Shown one piece after another: positions 18,003 through 27,866 of a stretch of 57,488 nucleotides of DNA. Positions within the stretch are counted from its first letter, which is position 1; every line of letters starts with the position of its first letter. The notes beneath the pieces are model-generated. The model saw only the letters and a program-made list of their open reading frames with translations, made no database searches and had not been told where the DNA came from. Both the position numbers and the translations under genes were made by a program. The stretch comes from an uncultured Chitinophagaceae bacterium (GTDB taxonomy: Bacteria > Bacteroidota > Bacteroidia > Chitinophagales > Chitinophagaceae), in contig CAIKTE010000102.1 in NCBI GenBank assembly GCA_903830285.1, positions 1 to 57,488 on the forward strand, in the 5' to 3' direction.

Positions 18003-19148
18003 TTATTTTCTTAAGCCTTTGTATTGTTCATACGCCAATCCAAACATGATGAAAGAGCCATAACCAAATCCTGTTCCCTCTGTAATTTTTCGTGTGAGAT
18101 AATATTGTTTGTCACCGATACAGGTACCGCCGCAAATTCCGGAAGGGATCAAATAAGCACCGTCTGTTCTTTTCAGGTTGGATGTTTGTAATCCTTTATA
18201 TGCTTTATCTACAACAGGGGAATATTTTTTAGGATCCAATATTTTTAATTTCAATCCAACAGCGATGGTGTATGAGAACATTGCAGTGCTGGAACCTTCC
18301 TCCCAGTTCTGTGGATCCTCAGGAATTGCAACCAATTGATACCAGTGACCGGTCTCTTTATTTTGCAATGGCAGGATTGTTTCTACATAATGTTTATATG
18401 CTTTCTCCAATATTTTCCAATTGGCTGATCTTCTCGGAATAGTTGATAATGCATCGGCCAATGCCATACCGATCCATCCGTTACCCCTTGCCCAGATCTG
18501 GCTGCTTTTTCGGGTAATCTTATCAGCCCAACCAAATACACTGCAACCATCATTGTAATCAGTATTGTCTGCATCCCATCCATGCACCCATAATCCGGAT
18601 CTTTCATCAGTCAGTTTTTCATTATGAGCCTGATATTGTGCAACAAAATCTGCGATATATTTTTCATCTCCTGTTAAACGATACATTTCGAGCAGGAACA
18701 TGCTGATCATATAGATCGTATCATCCCAAAGTTCCACTGTCTCTGCACGATGCGATACACCGCCATTAGCAGCCCTTGGTATCTTTAAAAATTCCGCATA
18801 GATGCTATTGCATTTATCAAGGTATTTTTTATCGCCTGTTATCCTTGCTAAAAATGCCATGCCATGTGCAGATGCAATGGCATTCGGATGTTTACCATTG
18901 GCAACAGCATAAGTTGTATCCATTGCTTTTTGAATATAATCGAGGTATATCTTTTTTTCTTCAGCAGGTTTGCTGTTGTACAAATGAATAAGAGAATTCA
19001 AAAAAGTTGCCTGTCCCCAATCCCATTTATATTTTGCTGCAGGCATGAAAACTTCACGACCATGTCGGTCTACAGAATCCACCCAGGTTTGAGCCATAAC
19101 AGAAAAGGAAATGAAACTTGCGATGGTAAATACGAAAAATGATTTCAT
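18003..19148 (-). CDS. Exported unsaturated uronyl hydrolase (GH105, YteR-like)
   Basis: A 381-aa (alpha/alpha)6 enzyme with a signal peptide (residues 1-20, VMAQ). It hydrolyses 4,5-unsaturated uronic acids from lyase products. ELWDDTIYM at 139-147 contains the candidate catalytic aspartates 142/143, and WARGNGW at 219-225 is the second hallmark. The C-terminus has SGICGGTCIGD and YYLTRK, as in rhamnogalacturonyl hydrolases. It is the first gene of the seven-gene operon and is preceded by the operator cluster at 19164-19273, so it is probably strongly regulated. Rhamnogalacturonyl hydrolase is the likely specificity; an unsaturated glucuronyl hydrolase is the alternative. Confidence 0.9.
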   Translation of the reverse strand: MKSFFVFTIASFISFSVMAQTWVDSVDRHGREVFMPAAKYKWDWGQATFLNSLIHLYNSKPAEEKKIYLDYIQKAMDTTYAVANGKHPNAIASAHGMAFLARITGDKKYLDKCNSIYAEFLKIPRAANGGVSHRAETVELWDDTIYMISMFLLEMYRLTGDEKYIADFVAQYQAHNEKLTDERSGLWVHGWDADNTDYNDGCSVFGWADKITRKSSQIWARGNGWIGMALADALSTIPRRSANWKILEKAYKHYVETILPLQNKETGHWYQLVAIPEDPQNWEEGSSTAMFSYTIAVGLKLKILDPKKYSPVVDKAYKGLQTSNLKRTDGAYLIPSGICGGTCIGDKQYYLTRKITEGTGFGYGSFIMFGLAYEQYKGLRK

Positions 19149-19163
19149 AGCAAAAGTTTTGAA

Positions 19164-19180
19164 TTCTTTCAGTGAAAGAA
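19164..19180. promoter_or_regulatory. 17-bp palindrome next to the GH105 start codon
   Basis: TTCTTTCAGTGAAAGAA is a perfect 8+8 inverted repeat around one central base, 15 bp upstream of the GH105 ATG. It could be an operator or a hairpin in the mRNA leader. Confidence 0.65.
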
Positions 19181-19191
19181 ACGGTATCGTT
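19180..19191. promoter_or_regulatory. AACG-N4-CGTT palindrome, LacI-type operator candidate
   Basis: AACGGTATCGTT has complementary AACG/CGTT ends, as in many LacI/PurR-family operators. It shares one base with the 17-bp palindrome at 19164-19180. Confidence 0.45.
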
Positions 19192-19211
19192 AGGTATTAA
19201 AAGTATAACTT

Positions 19212-19221
19212 AAATCGTTTT
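19212..19221. promoter_or_regulatory. AAATCGTTTT site, proximal copy
   Basis: This 10-mer (AAAACGATTT on the other strand) is repeated exactly at 19260-19269, with starts 48 bp apart. It lies just upstream of the putative TACTTTTA promoter element on the minus strand, where a repressor would be effective. Confidence 0.45.
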
Positions 19222-19255
19222 AGGGATCTTTCCTCTACCGAATTAAGGCCCTTTC

Positions 19256-19273
19256 TACGAAATCGTTTTCGTA
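19256..19273. promoter_or_regulatory. 18-bp palindrome, LacI-type operator candidate, distal copy
   Basis: TACGAAATCGTTTTCGTA has 7-bp complementary arms (TACGAAA/TTTCGTA) around TCGT and contains the repeated AAATCGTTTT. Its 9-mer ACGAAATCG recurs at 3344-3352 in the divergent promoter region. Confidence 0.6.
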
Positions 19274-19305
19274 ATCTCATGACCATTCAATCATGGCCGG
19301 ATGTC

Positions 19306-22300
19306 TTATTTAATTTTTGTAGAAACGAATTCTACATTTTCTTTTTGGTAGAGTACAATTTTTACTGGGCCAAGCATTCCGGAGATCAATTTTTCTTTTT
19401 CTCTTTCAATACTACCGAAATTCCACCAACGTGCATCTTTATTATCAATGTTTGCATCCATCATATTCCAGCTTGCAGCATTGATCATCAGATTTGCAGC
19501 GACAATTGATATTTTATTTTTTCCGGGATGAATGAATTGGGTAATATCAGCGCGAAACGGCGACCATGAACGATAACAAACCAACTGATCGTTGATCCAT
19601 ATTTCTGCAAAATGATTTACCTGCCCCAGATCAAGGACCATCTTTGTATCGGAAGAAAAATATTTCTGATCAATTGTGATATTGTGCGTGTACAATGCTT
19701 TTCCTGAATACCAGCTCAAACCCATATCAGTCCAAGATCTCAAAGGAACAGATGCCTTGCCGCAAATTATTTTTACAGGCTTTTGAAGTCCGTCGTCCAT
19801 ATTACTGATCCTGACATGTATAGAAAGCATGTTCGAATCTTTCCGCAATAATTTTCTGATATCAGCCATTGAATGATCGAAATGCAGTAAAGTTCCGTTG
19901 ATAAAAATCTCGCTCTTTCCTTTGATGTCCGGTTCGATGATGTATTCACAGCCCGGCGGTAATACTTGCTGATAAGATATTGAAATAGGAAATTGAATTG
20001 CTTGATCTCTGCGTGGAATATTTCCCCAACTGCCCAATGGAGGTGATGCATATTCTAAAGCCGGTAACCAGATCACCTGATCTTTTGAAGCTTTCCAGGA
20101 ATGATCTGTTTTGAATCTAACTACAGTGCCATTTTTCAATTCACAAAAGCCTTCTGACAATAAGCCCTTTGTGTTTGTTGTTTTAATTAAAATGGAATTA
20201 ACACCATTCACCAAAAAATCTTTGATGGAATAATGTTCCACTGTTTTCCAGGCAGCATCTTTACCAACTGATCTTCCATTGATGAATAATTCATAACTAT
20301 CATCAGCTGTAATATCCAATGTCGCCAGTTTCAGATCGCCAGTAATTGTAAATTCTTTTTTGAAATAAACAGTTCCCCCACCCGGTTCAGATAAGTGCAT
20401 ACTGTTATCATAAAAACTGATCCATGATGCATCCCAATCACTCAGGTATCGGCTACAAGCTTTTTGTTTACTGAATTGATCTTCTACTTTTATTTGCTTC
20501 CAATCCTCCTTATTCATTGCGGATTTGAACTGCATGACAGGAATTTCAATGGTATCTGTATTCACAGCTGCAGTCCACTTATCGTTCAATGCTTTTGAAC
20601 AGATCTGGAAATCCCAATTGTCTTCTACCGGAAGATCCTTGAAAGGATCTTTAGTTTCCCATTTCTGTTCTATGCTATTTTCTCCTTTCAGTATCTCCGC
20701 AAAATGATGTTGGCCTGATGACCAGCCGCTGATCGTATACCCATCTTTTTTTTGCAGCAACTCTGCATCTTCCAGGTCTGTTGCTTTCACTAAAATATCT
20801 TTCCGAATAATTTCTTTCGGTTCAAGCACCACAAAATAACTTTCCCATGGCTTAAATGCTAATTGCAATTCTAAATGATCATTGCTGATGCGATAATTGT
20901 TGATCTCGGTGATCGCTCCTGTTTCAGGATCCCATCGATAAGGCATACCGGTGTTTTTAAAATTGATCATGAAATTGCCGGCAGCTTTACGGCTATTGAC
21001 AAAATAAAAGACTTCCCTGTTGCCCAGTTTGCGATGTTGGTATTGCAACCATTCATCATCGGCCCCTTCTACTTTTATGTCTGATTCGATCTCGTTATGA
21101 ATGATCTTCGGTAATTCGCCCAAATATCTTGTAAAGATCCCTTTCCCGCCTGCGCTGTTTGTTTTGATGATCGCTTTATTATTTTGATCCTTATCCCAAT
21201 TGCGATATTGTTCTTGTGCAATTTCTCTTGGTTCAAATCCAAATAACTGCATCATGGACTGAACAATGAAAGGATCAACAGTTGTCCCTTTCTCTGATGC
21301 GGAAGGTAATTCATTCAATGCAATAAGAATCCCGCCTTTTGCAATAAAGGAATTGATGTTCGTCATCACCGATGTTTGCAAAGCTTTTAAAGAAGGAAGA
21401 ATTAAAATTTTATACTGCTCATCACCAATTTTCAATCCATTGCTGTCGGCCTGTGCTTTCGATAAAGAATAAGGATCGATCACATCATAGTCGATATGAT
21501 GATCCAATAATTCACGCTGTACTTCTCTGTAATATTTATCATCCACCTGTCCGTTATATCCACTCAACCATGCTTGCGTAAGCGGATAAGCAATGGCAAC
21601 ATTACATACATGTTTGCCCTGTGCAGTCATATACGAGATTCGTTGTGCATAAGCAGCAAGCGGCTTGAAATATTTCCAATATGGATTTTGATAAAACCAG
21701 CTGGGAGCCCAATCTGCCTGATTTTCGGGCCTGTCCATTGAATAATGGAAGAGATGCGGTACAAAAGCATTTACACCATATACGCCCAACATGGAAAATC
21801 CATATCGATAATCTTCTAACGCAATACCATAACCCCCACTACCCATGGCTTCTGCAGCAACTCTGTTCTTTCCGTATAAATGACCAATTGAACTGATCTG
21901 TTTGGGATCATAAAAATCGATCACTCTCGGAAAGCCATAACGGAAATCTTCATTATCGGTACAAGGCCTTTGCAGCTGACCTTCGGTAAAAAAATAATCT
22001 GATTGCCTGATATAATTCACCAATTCTTCCGTAGTGTGTCCTGTTACCCAGATACGGTGCTTATCGGCCCAGTCTGCATATTGTTTGAACCATGCATTAC
22101 CGTACAGTATCCGCACAACATCAAAAAAATCAAATCGCTTAGCTGCTGAAATTTTAGGATCATCCAAAATAATGACCGGCAGATATGGTTTGATATCATA
22201 GCCTTTTATTTTTTTGAACTGGTCAATAAAATCATCGGACCAAAAAATATTGCTTTTTCTTTCTGATGAATTCGCGTAGATCTCATCAAAGAAAACACCG

Positions 22301-23088
22301 GGGATGGTATTGCCGAAATATGGACCTAATCTTTTGTAATATTCGTCGTGCGTAATATGCAGGAAATCTGCAACAGTTGATGAGTCCATATAATTGATCT
22401 GACCACGGGGATCTTTGATCATCGTAAAAACAATGATTGCCCATTTACCTGCCGGCACTTTCCACTCTTTTCCAATTAAGTTAGTGATATCAATTTGTGT
22501 CGAAAAATCATAGATCCCACGATCAGATATTTTGCCCGCAAATACAGCCATTGCATTGTTTGCAAAATTGATCTGCATGTTCTGCGGACCAAGAGTTTGA
22601 AAATCGCTATACTTTAAGATCTTTTTGATATTCCTTTCTGGATTTAACTGAACAGTTCTTCCACCTGCACTGCCGCTTGGCCATTTGTCTTCATCATATA
22701 AACAAGTCAGAAAATCATTTTGATGCGCGTGTTTCACGGCAGATTCAATAGCCGTCCACCATCCGTCAGAGAAATAAGGTGTTTCACTTTGATCCAGACC
22801 TTCTCTTGCATGCATGAATGCGCCATACACGCCTTTATCCAGCATCTGATCTATTTGCCAGTTCATTTTATTGCTGTCGAGAGTATTATTCAAAGACCAA
22901 AATGGAAGTATGCTGTATTCACGCGGAGGATCCTTAAAATAAATTGGAAGGCTATCTTCATCAACAAACACATGTAGTGAATGTTTCTGATCAACAGAGA
23001 ATGCGCTGCTTATAATACTTATACATGTGATCGCAATGAATGCGCAAATAAAATAAATATGAGTAATCTTAATTTTTTGAACTTGCAT
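19306..23088 (-). CDS. Exported alpha-L-rhamnosidase-type enzyme (GH106)
   Basis: A 1260-aa multidomain protein with an N-terminal hydrophobic export signal (about 10-30). The GH106 entry motif PPREYSILPFWSLN is at about 54-67; the TIM barrel includes LYDEDKWPSG and GVFFDEIY, followed by a glutamine-amidotransferase-like module (ILILPSLKAL, then FIAKGGILIALNE). Two or more C-terminal beta-sandwich modules of the GH2/carbohydrate-binding type carry YELFINGRSVGKDA and AEIWINDQLV. Characterised GH106 members are alpha-L-rhamnosidases acting on rhamnogalacturonan-type glycans. It is the last gene of the long minus-strand operon, 11 bp after the GH95-like gene. Confidence 0.88.
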   Translation of the reverse strand: MQVQKIKITHIYFICAFIAITCISIISSAFSVDQKHSLHVFVDEDSLPIYFKDPPREYSILPFWSLNNTLDSNKMNWQIDQMLDKGVYGAFMHAREGLDQSETPYFSDGWWTAIESAVKHAHQNDFLTCLYDEDKWPSGSAGGRTVQLNPERNIKKILKYSDFQTLGPQNMQINFANNAMAVFAGKISDRGIYDFSTQIDITNLIGKEWKVPAGKWAIIVFTMIKDPRGQINYMDSSTVADFLHITHDEYYKRLGPYFGNTIPGVFFDEIYANSSERKSNIFWSDDFIDQFKKIKGYDIKPYLPVIILDDPKISAAKRFDFFDVVRILYGNAWFKQYADWADKHRIWVTGHTTEELVNYIRQSDYFFTEGQLQRPCTDNEDFRYGFPRVIDFYDPKQISSIGHLYGKNRVAAEAMGSGGYGIALEDYRYGFSMLGVYGVNAFVPHLFHYSMDRPENQADWAPSWFYQNPYWKYFKPLAAYAQRISYMTAQGKHVCNVAIAYPLTQAWLSGYNGQVDDKYYREVQRELLDHHIDYDVIDPYSLSKAQADSNGLKIGDEQYKILILPSLKALQTSVMTNINSFIAKGGILIALNELPSASEKGTTVDPFIVQSMMQLFGFEPREIAQEQYRNWDKDQNNKAIIKTNSAGGKGIFTRYLGELPKIIHNEIESDIKVEGADDEWLQYQHRKLGNREVFYFVNSRKAAGNFMINFKNTGMPYRWDPETGAITEINNYRISNDHLELQLAFKPWESYFVVLEPKEIIRKDILVKATDLEDAELLQKKDGYTISGWSSGQHHFAEILKGENSIEQKWETKDPFKDLPVEDNWDFQICSKALNDKWTAAVNTDTIEIPVMQFKSAMNKEDWKQIKVEDQFSKQKACSRYLSDWDASWISFYDNSMHLSEPGGGTVYFKKEFTITGDLKLATLDITADDSYELFINGRSVGKDAAWKTVEHYSIKDFLVNGVNSILIKTTNTKGLLSEGFCELKNGTVVRFKTDHSWKASKDQVIWLPALEYASPPLGSWGNIPRRDQAIQFPISISYQQVLPPGCEYIIEPDIKGKSEIFINGTLLHFDHSMADIRKLLRKDSNMLSIHVRISNMDDGLQKPVKIICGKASVPLRSWTDMGLSWYSGKALYTHNITIDQKYFSSDTKMVLDLGQVNHFAEIWINDQLVCYRSWSPFRADITQFIHPGKNKISIVAANLMINAASWNMMDANIDNKDARWWNFGSIEREKEKLISGMLGPVKIVLYQKENVEFVSTKIK

Positions 23089-23099
23089 AAACTATACAA

Positions 23100-25433
23100 T
23101 TATTTTGTTCTTACTCCCCAGCTGTTTATTTCATTTTGTTTTTTCGGCAAAGCAGCAATACTAAATGATGCAGGTTTTTCTCCTGTATACAATATCACTG
23201 TTTCCCCTTTTTTCAAACTTAATTTGATTCGATCGCCGGTCTTCTGCATGCTTGCAGTTTTCGATCCTATCAATTTAACATCATCCGGCAGGTCAGATTG
23301 AATGATGCAAGGTTCGCCCGCTAAACTTTTTATTTGAATGAATTTTGTTCTACCATTTTTTCGAACTGCACTTACTAAAAATGCAGCTTGTGTTCTTAAA
23401 TTATCAAAGGAGGTTTCTTTCCATGATGAAGGCATGGCCGGAAAAATCCTGATCACGCCCCCCCAATCCTGCATCAGCATATCCAATATGCAACGCGAAG
23501 CAGAAATGGGAGATTCGAAAGTGGGGTTTTCTCTTTCACTGTAAAAAGTATTTTGTGTTAAGGTTGGGATCCTGGCAGGTGCAGGAGGAACACCAAACCT
23601 TGGCAATAATTCCAATGATCTGTTCAGCCATTTTAGGGAACTGTCACCTTCGCCTAATGCGGCCCACAAAGAAGATGCACCGGAAAATTTATAGATACAG
23701 TTATCCCCATCCAGGTCAGTATAATGCTGAATGGATCTTTTCATGAGCGGAATCTTTTCAGGATCATTTTCAATATTCATTTCATATAAAGGGAAGATCG
23801 AGAAGAGGTAACTGTAATGACGGTGCGGTTTTGCAAAGGGCATATCTTTTCCGATCATAATACCATTCTCATTCACATTATACTCAGCCATTTTTGACAA
23901 CCGGTCTTTCCATACCGGTAATAAACTGTCATTGATATTTAAACGCTCAGCAGATAGGATCAAAGTTTTAAAACCCCATTTCGCCAAAGCAATATTCAAA
24001 CTTGTTTCTTTAGCACTTCCGTATTCATCAGAGTAAGTATACGGGATATGGTATAATCCATCATCGCCTTTATACAAAATGCGGACATATACATTGAATG
24101 CTCTGCGCATTAACGGATAGATACTATCTCTGAGCCTTCTATCATCCATGCTTCTTTGATTGTGCAGGTAGTACATTTGCATCAACCATGGCAGCACTAT
24201 AATATTTAACTCCTTAGTATTGTCTTTATCTTCTGATAAAAACAATGGGTTATACAGATCATCGTACCCAACAGGATTTCTGATACCTGCACAATCGTTT
24301 TGAAATTCCTTCGGAACATTTTCGATCAACTGATCTTTATGCCTTTCCAGTAACTGATATAAATTATCTTCCAGATCAGCATGATTGGTAGTACCCAAAG
24401 TATAGTATGTTAATTGCACATTCAGGTTCATCCACAGCAAAGGCCAGGAAGTTGGTTTGAACCATGGGCCCAATAGGTCGATCACAGGCCTGCCGGGATG
24501 CGTAGCGCTTGCTAATTTGTATAATTGTATCCAATAAAAACTTTCTAATCTTGCATCAGGGATAGAAACAAAACTTGCAGGATAATAAGCATGCCACCAA
24601 TCGCGATGCGTTTTTTCCATTTCCGCTACCGATCTTTTTTGTGCAGCTTTAATTGTTGCAATAGCATCCATTGCTGAACCCGTTCCCGGCTTTCTATATT
24701 TGCCCCATCGATTGGCAACAGTTAGAAAAATCGTTTTTGAGCCATCATTATTTGCTTGATCGGTCCATGCAGTGGCATAATCATCTCCCATTAATAATGG
24801 CTGAGTGATCGTTTCAATTCCATTTATTTTTTCTACACTAAACGGAGGATTCTGCTGATAAACCACATTTGTTTCTAACCCCATTGCATGTTTAGCAATA
24901 TATCTGGCACTTTGTGCGGATTGCGGGCGAAAAAATGTTTTTACTTTTTTTTCAGCACCTGTAGTATGAATATTCAATATGATCAGTTCTTCTGCTGATG
25001 GAACAAAACAACGAAATGATATTGTTCCTTCTGTAGTGACCAAGTCGGCTCTTATTTCCGCATTCCAGAGATCATTGCGGATATTTATTTTTTTTATTTG
25101 CCCGATGGGGGTTAATAAAAGCTGACCAATGGGCAATCTTGAAGTTTCATAAGCACTGGGCAATTTTGTACGATGATCGTACACATCAGTTCTTCCTATT
25201 TCAAATCGTAAAGTATTGGGCAAACTGTCGTCCTTAAAAAGTATCGCACCCAATAAACCATTACCCACAAATGCAGCAGCAAAATAATCCTGCGGCATTG
25301 TATCCCAGATCAGATCCTGCTTTGCCAAATAATTCTCCCAGTCCACATTCAGTTTCAGCATGGGCTTTTGTGCCGGCAATATTTCACAAAAGGCTAAAGA
25401 GAGCACTATTGTTATGGTAAAACATTTTTTCAT
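23100..25433 (-). CDS. Exported divergent GH95-like protein
   Basis: A 777-aa protein starting at ATG 25433, which gives a normal signal peptide (MKKCFTITIVLSLAFC, cleavage near LPAQ). An upstream in-frame ATG (25445) and GTG (25454, overlapping the previous stop by 4 bp) are alternatives. N-terminal beta-sandwich plus (alpha/alpha)6 layout matches GH95: VGNGLLGAILF is equivalent to the GNGLLGGMVF of its neighbour, and MNLNVQLTYY corresponds to the TNINLQMNYW segment, keeping the Asn-x-Asn pair that activates water. The family's DGNFGG Asp motif is not recognisable, and the acid may be the Glu in SDEYG. Substrate is unknown; alpha-L-fucose, alpha-L-galactose or another sugar are all possible. 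Confidence 0.7.
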   Translation of the reverse strand: MKKCFTITIVLSLAFCEILPAQKPMLKLNVDWENYLAKQDLIWDTMPQDYFAAAFVGNGLLGAILFKDDSLPNTLRFEIGRTDVYDHRTKLPSAYETSRLPIGQLLLTPIGQIKKINIRNDLWNAEIRADLVTTEGTISFRCFVPSAEELIILNIHTTGAEKKVKTFFRPQSAQSARYIAKHAMGLETNVVYQQNPPFSVEKINGIETITQPLLMGDDYATAWTDQANNDGSKTIFLTVANRWGKYRKPGTGSAMDAIATIKAAQKRSVAEMEKTHRDWWHAYYPASFVSIPDARLESFYWIQLYKLASATHPGRPVIDLLGPWFKPTSWPLLWMNLNVQLTYYTLGTTNHADLEDNLYQLLERHKDQLIENVPKEFQNDCAGIRNPVGYDDLYNPLFLSEDKDNTKELNIIVLPWLMQMYYLHNQRSMDDRRLRDSIYPLMRRAFNVYVRILYKGDDGLYHIPYTYSDEYGSAKETSLNIALAKWGFKTLILSAERLNINDSLLPVWKDRLSKMAEYNVNENGIMIGKDMPFAKPHRHYSYLFSIFPLYEMNIENDPEKIPLMKRSIQHYTDLDGDNCIYKFSGASSLWAALGEGDSSLKWLNRSLELLPRFGVPPAPARIPTLTQNTFYSERENPTFESPISASRCILDMLMQDWGGVIRIFPAMPSSWKETSFDNLRTQAAFLVSAVRKNGRTKFIQIKSLAGEPCIIQSDLPDDVKLIGSKTASMQKTGDRIKLSLKKGETVILYTGEKPASFSIAALPKKQNEINSWGVRTK

Positions 25434-25450
25434 GCACAATATCATTTTAT

Positions 25451-27856
25451 TCACAGCAATAGTGATCCATTCAATGCAATGGCTTCACCGGCATTTAATT
25501 TTATTCTTTTTGTGATCGCATTATAATGAACTGTATAAACGCCGCCCTTATCTGAACGAATTAAAGCCTTTATCAATTTACCCTCTTTCCAATCCATATT
25601 CACCGTGCATGCTCCTCTTGCACGCAAACCATGCATGCTGCCCTCTGACCATTGTTTAGGGAGCGCCGGCAATAATTGTATCTCATCATTCTGAGATTGC
25701 AAGAGCATTTCTGCTATGGCAGCAGTGCCGCCAAAATTTCCGTCGATCTGAAATGGAGGATGCGTATCAAATAAATTATTCAATGTACTTTTTCTTAAAA
25801 GATCATTGAGATTATCAACTGCCTTTTCCCCGTCCAATAATCTTGCATATAAACTAATGATCCAGGCTTTACTCCATCCCGTATGCCCGCCACCATTCGC
25901 TAATCTACGTTCCAATGTTTTTGCAGCTGCTTTAAAAAACAGGGTGTCTTTGGGGCTGATCAAATTCAATGGATATAATCCCAGTAAGTGTGACATATGA
26001 CGATGACCGGGATCTACTTCTTCATAATCATTGATCCATTCCTGTATCGTTCCGTTTGCTGCGATCCTCAATGGCGGTAATTGTTTCTGCGTTGCTTGTA
26101 CCTTTTTTATTAATGCAGCATCTGCATGCAGTATCGTAGCAGCATGAATAAAATTATTGAACAAAGCATTGATGATATGAATATCTACTGTAGGCGCATA
26201 AGTGATCTGCGATTTTTCTTTTTTATTTGTATTGGGAACAAAAAAAGAATTCTCCGGTGAATGTGAAGGACTGGTGACCAAATAACCTTCCGGTGATCGC
26301 ACTAAAAAGTCCAATACAAATTCAATAGAACCTTTTATCATCGGATAGGCAGTTCTCTTCAAAAAATCTGTATCTCTTGTAAATTCAAAATGATCATATA
26401 CCGGGAAAGTCATCCAAGGTCCATCCATGCAAGTCATTCCCCAAACCCCATCTAATACTCCAGTCCTTCCAAACGGATCGGTCAAATGATGTAATGTCCA
26501 ACCATTTGCATGATACATTTCTTTTGCAGTTACCTTACCAGGTACAGTTAGTTTATCAACAAAATGAGATAATACAACAGCTGTTTCAGAAAGATTTCCT
26601 GTTTCAGCCGGCCAGTAATTCATTTGCAAATTGATATTGGTATGAAAATCTGCATTCCATGGTGCATCATAGAGATCATTCCAGATACCTTGCAGATTTG
26701 CCGGCAAGCGTCCGGGCTTTCTGGAAGAACCCATTAATAAATAACGGCCATATTGATAATATAAACGGATCAACCCATTATCAGTATTTCCGGCTTTCAG
26801 TCGTATTAATCGTTCATCAGTTGCCAAGTTGCTCAATGCATCTTTTCCTAAAGAGAAATCAACCCTGTCGAAATAAGAACGGTGTTCTTTTTCATGCATT
26901 TGTTTTAACTGAACAGCATTATATTTTGAGGCTTTTGTAAAAATACTTTTGCAGATCATGAATGGATCGATCAAACTATCCATATCTAACTTTTCAATAT
27001 TATAATCAGTAGCTCCTGTTAAAACAACGATGATCTGTTTTGCTGATGAAAAATGATAACCAGCCGAAGTATCAGTAACAAAAGATCTAGCATTGCCATC
27101 AGCAGATAAGATCTTCATAGCAGCTGCATATCGCATGTGTTTTCCGCCCGGACCTTTATTTGGAGAATCTGCATCAATGATCTGCCCTTTATAATAGACC
27201 AATCCGTCTGTTACGCTATATTGATTCGCAGTTGAAGGAACAGTTTCCAATATTTTTTTTCTTTTATCCTTTACTTCATTGGCAGAATCGAATTCTCGCG
27301 ATAGAATAAAATCACAATCAAGATCTTTATCGGCTATAATTTTTATCAGCATAAGATCCTGCGGCGCTGATACAAAAACCTCTTCAACTATTTTATTTCC
27401 ATTAATGGTATATTCTGTTTTGGCTATACCTGTATGCAGGTCCAGTGATCTTTTAAAAGCTATTGGTGCTGCCTTCCAGTCATAATGAATGAACAGATCA
27501 CCCAATGGCTGATAAGAACGGATATTAGGTGGTGTTCCTACTAAATATTTATTGGCCAGATCCAGTGCATTTTTATACTCGCCTTTAAATACAGCCTGTT
27601 GCAGTTCTCCTAAATGTGCACTTGCCTGAGGATTATTATTATTGATCTTGGATCCTGCCCAAACACTTTCTTCATTTAATTGAATGTGTTCATTTTTATA
27701 ATCACCAAAGACCATTCCGCCCAAAAGTCCATTGCCTACAGGCAAAGCTTCTGTCCAAGTTGAAGCCGGTTGCTTATACCATAATTGCAAATCATCAGTT
27801 TGTGCATGAATCACAGCAGGTAATAAAAAAATGAAGCAGATCAATATTTTTTTCAT
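25451..27856 (-). CDS. Exported alpha-L-fucosidase/alpha-L-galactosidase (GH95)
   Basis: An 801-aa inverting exo-glycosidase with a signal peptide (1-19, IHAQ). Canonical GH95 features are present: LWYKQPASTWTEALPVGNG near the N-terminus, TNINLQMNYWPAE with Asn407 and Asn409 to activate water, SHSPEN with Glu535 as candidate acid, and FQIDGNFGG with the conserved Asp. GH95 enzymes release alpha-1,2-fucose or alpha-L-galactose, the latter found in rhamnogalacturonan II and some gums. It is immediately upstream of the divergent GH95-like gene, suggesting an ancient duplication followed by functional change. It lies 10 bp after a GH92 gene. Confidence 0.93.
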   Translation of the reverse strand: MKKILICFIFLLPAVIHAQTDDLQLWYKQPASTWTEALPVGNGLLGGMVFGDYKNEHIQLNEESVWAGSKINNNNPQASAHLGELQQAVFKGEYKNALDLANKYLVGTPPNIRSYQPLGDLFIHYDWKAAPIAFKRSLDLHTGIAKTEYTINGNKIVEEVFVSAPQDLMLIKIIADKDLDCDFILSREFDSANEVKDKRKKILETVPSTANQYSVTDGLVYYKGQIIDADSPNKGPGGKHMRYAAAMKILSADGNARSFVTDTSAGYHFSSAKQIIVVLTGATDYNIEKLDMDSLIDPFMICKSIFTKASKYNAVQLKQMHEKEHRSYFDRVDFSLGKDALSNLATDERLIRLKAGNTDNGLIRLYYQYGRYLLMGSSRKPGRLPANLQGIWNDLYDAPWNADFHTNINLQMNYWPAETGNLSETAVVLSHFVDKLTVPGKVTAKEMYHANGWTLHHLTDPFGRTGVLDGVWGMTCMDGPWMTFPVYDHFEFTRDTDFLKRTAYPMIKGSIEFVLDFLVRSPEGYLVTSPSHSPENSFFVPNTNKKEKSQITYAPTVDIHIINALFNNFIHAATILHADAALIKKVQATQKQLPPLRIAANGTIQEWINDYEEVDPGHRHMSHLLGLYPLNLISPKDTLFFKAAAKTLERRLANGGGHTGWSKAWIISLYARLLDGEKAVDNLNDLLRKSTLNNLFDTHPPFQIDGNFGGTAAIAEMLLQSQNDEIQLLPALPKQWSEGSMHGLRARGACTVNMDWKEGKLIKALIRSDKGGVYTVHYNAITKRIKLNAGEAIALNGSLLL

Positions 27857-27866
27857 GGCGATCTTT

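Larger units (their letters stand above)
19149..19305 (-). promoter_or_regulatory. Leader of the GH105 operon with clustered operators
   Basis: These 157 bp lie between the end of the GH106 gene and the start of the GH105 gene, both on the minus strand. On that strand the order is AAAACGATTT inside an 18-bp palindrome (19256-19273), a second AAAACGATTT (19212-19221), AACGATACCGTT (19180-19191) and a 17-bp palindrome (19164-19180) that ends 15 bp before the start codon. A promoter-like TACTTTTA lies between the second and third sites, close to the Bacteroidota TAnnTTTG element but without a clear TTTG upstream. The dense sites and larger gap mark a separate transcription unit rather than a continuation of the long operon. 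Confidence 0.6.
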
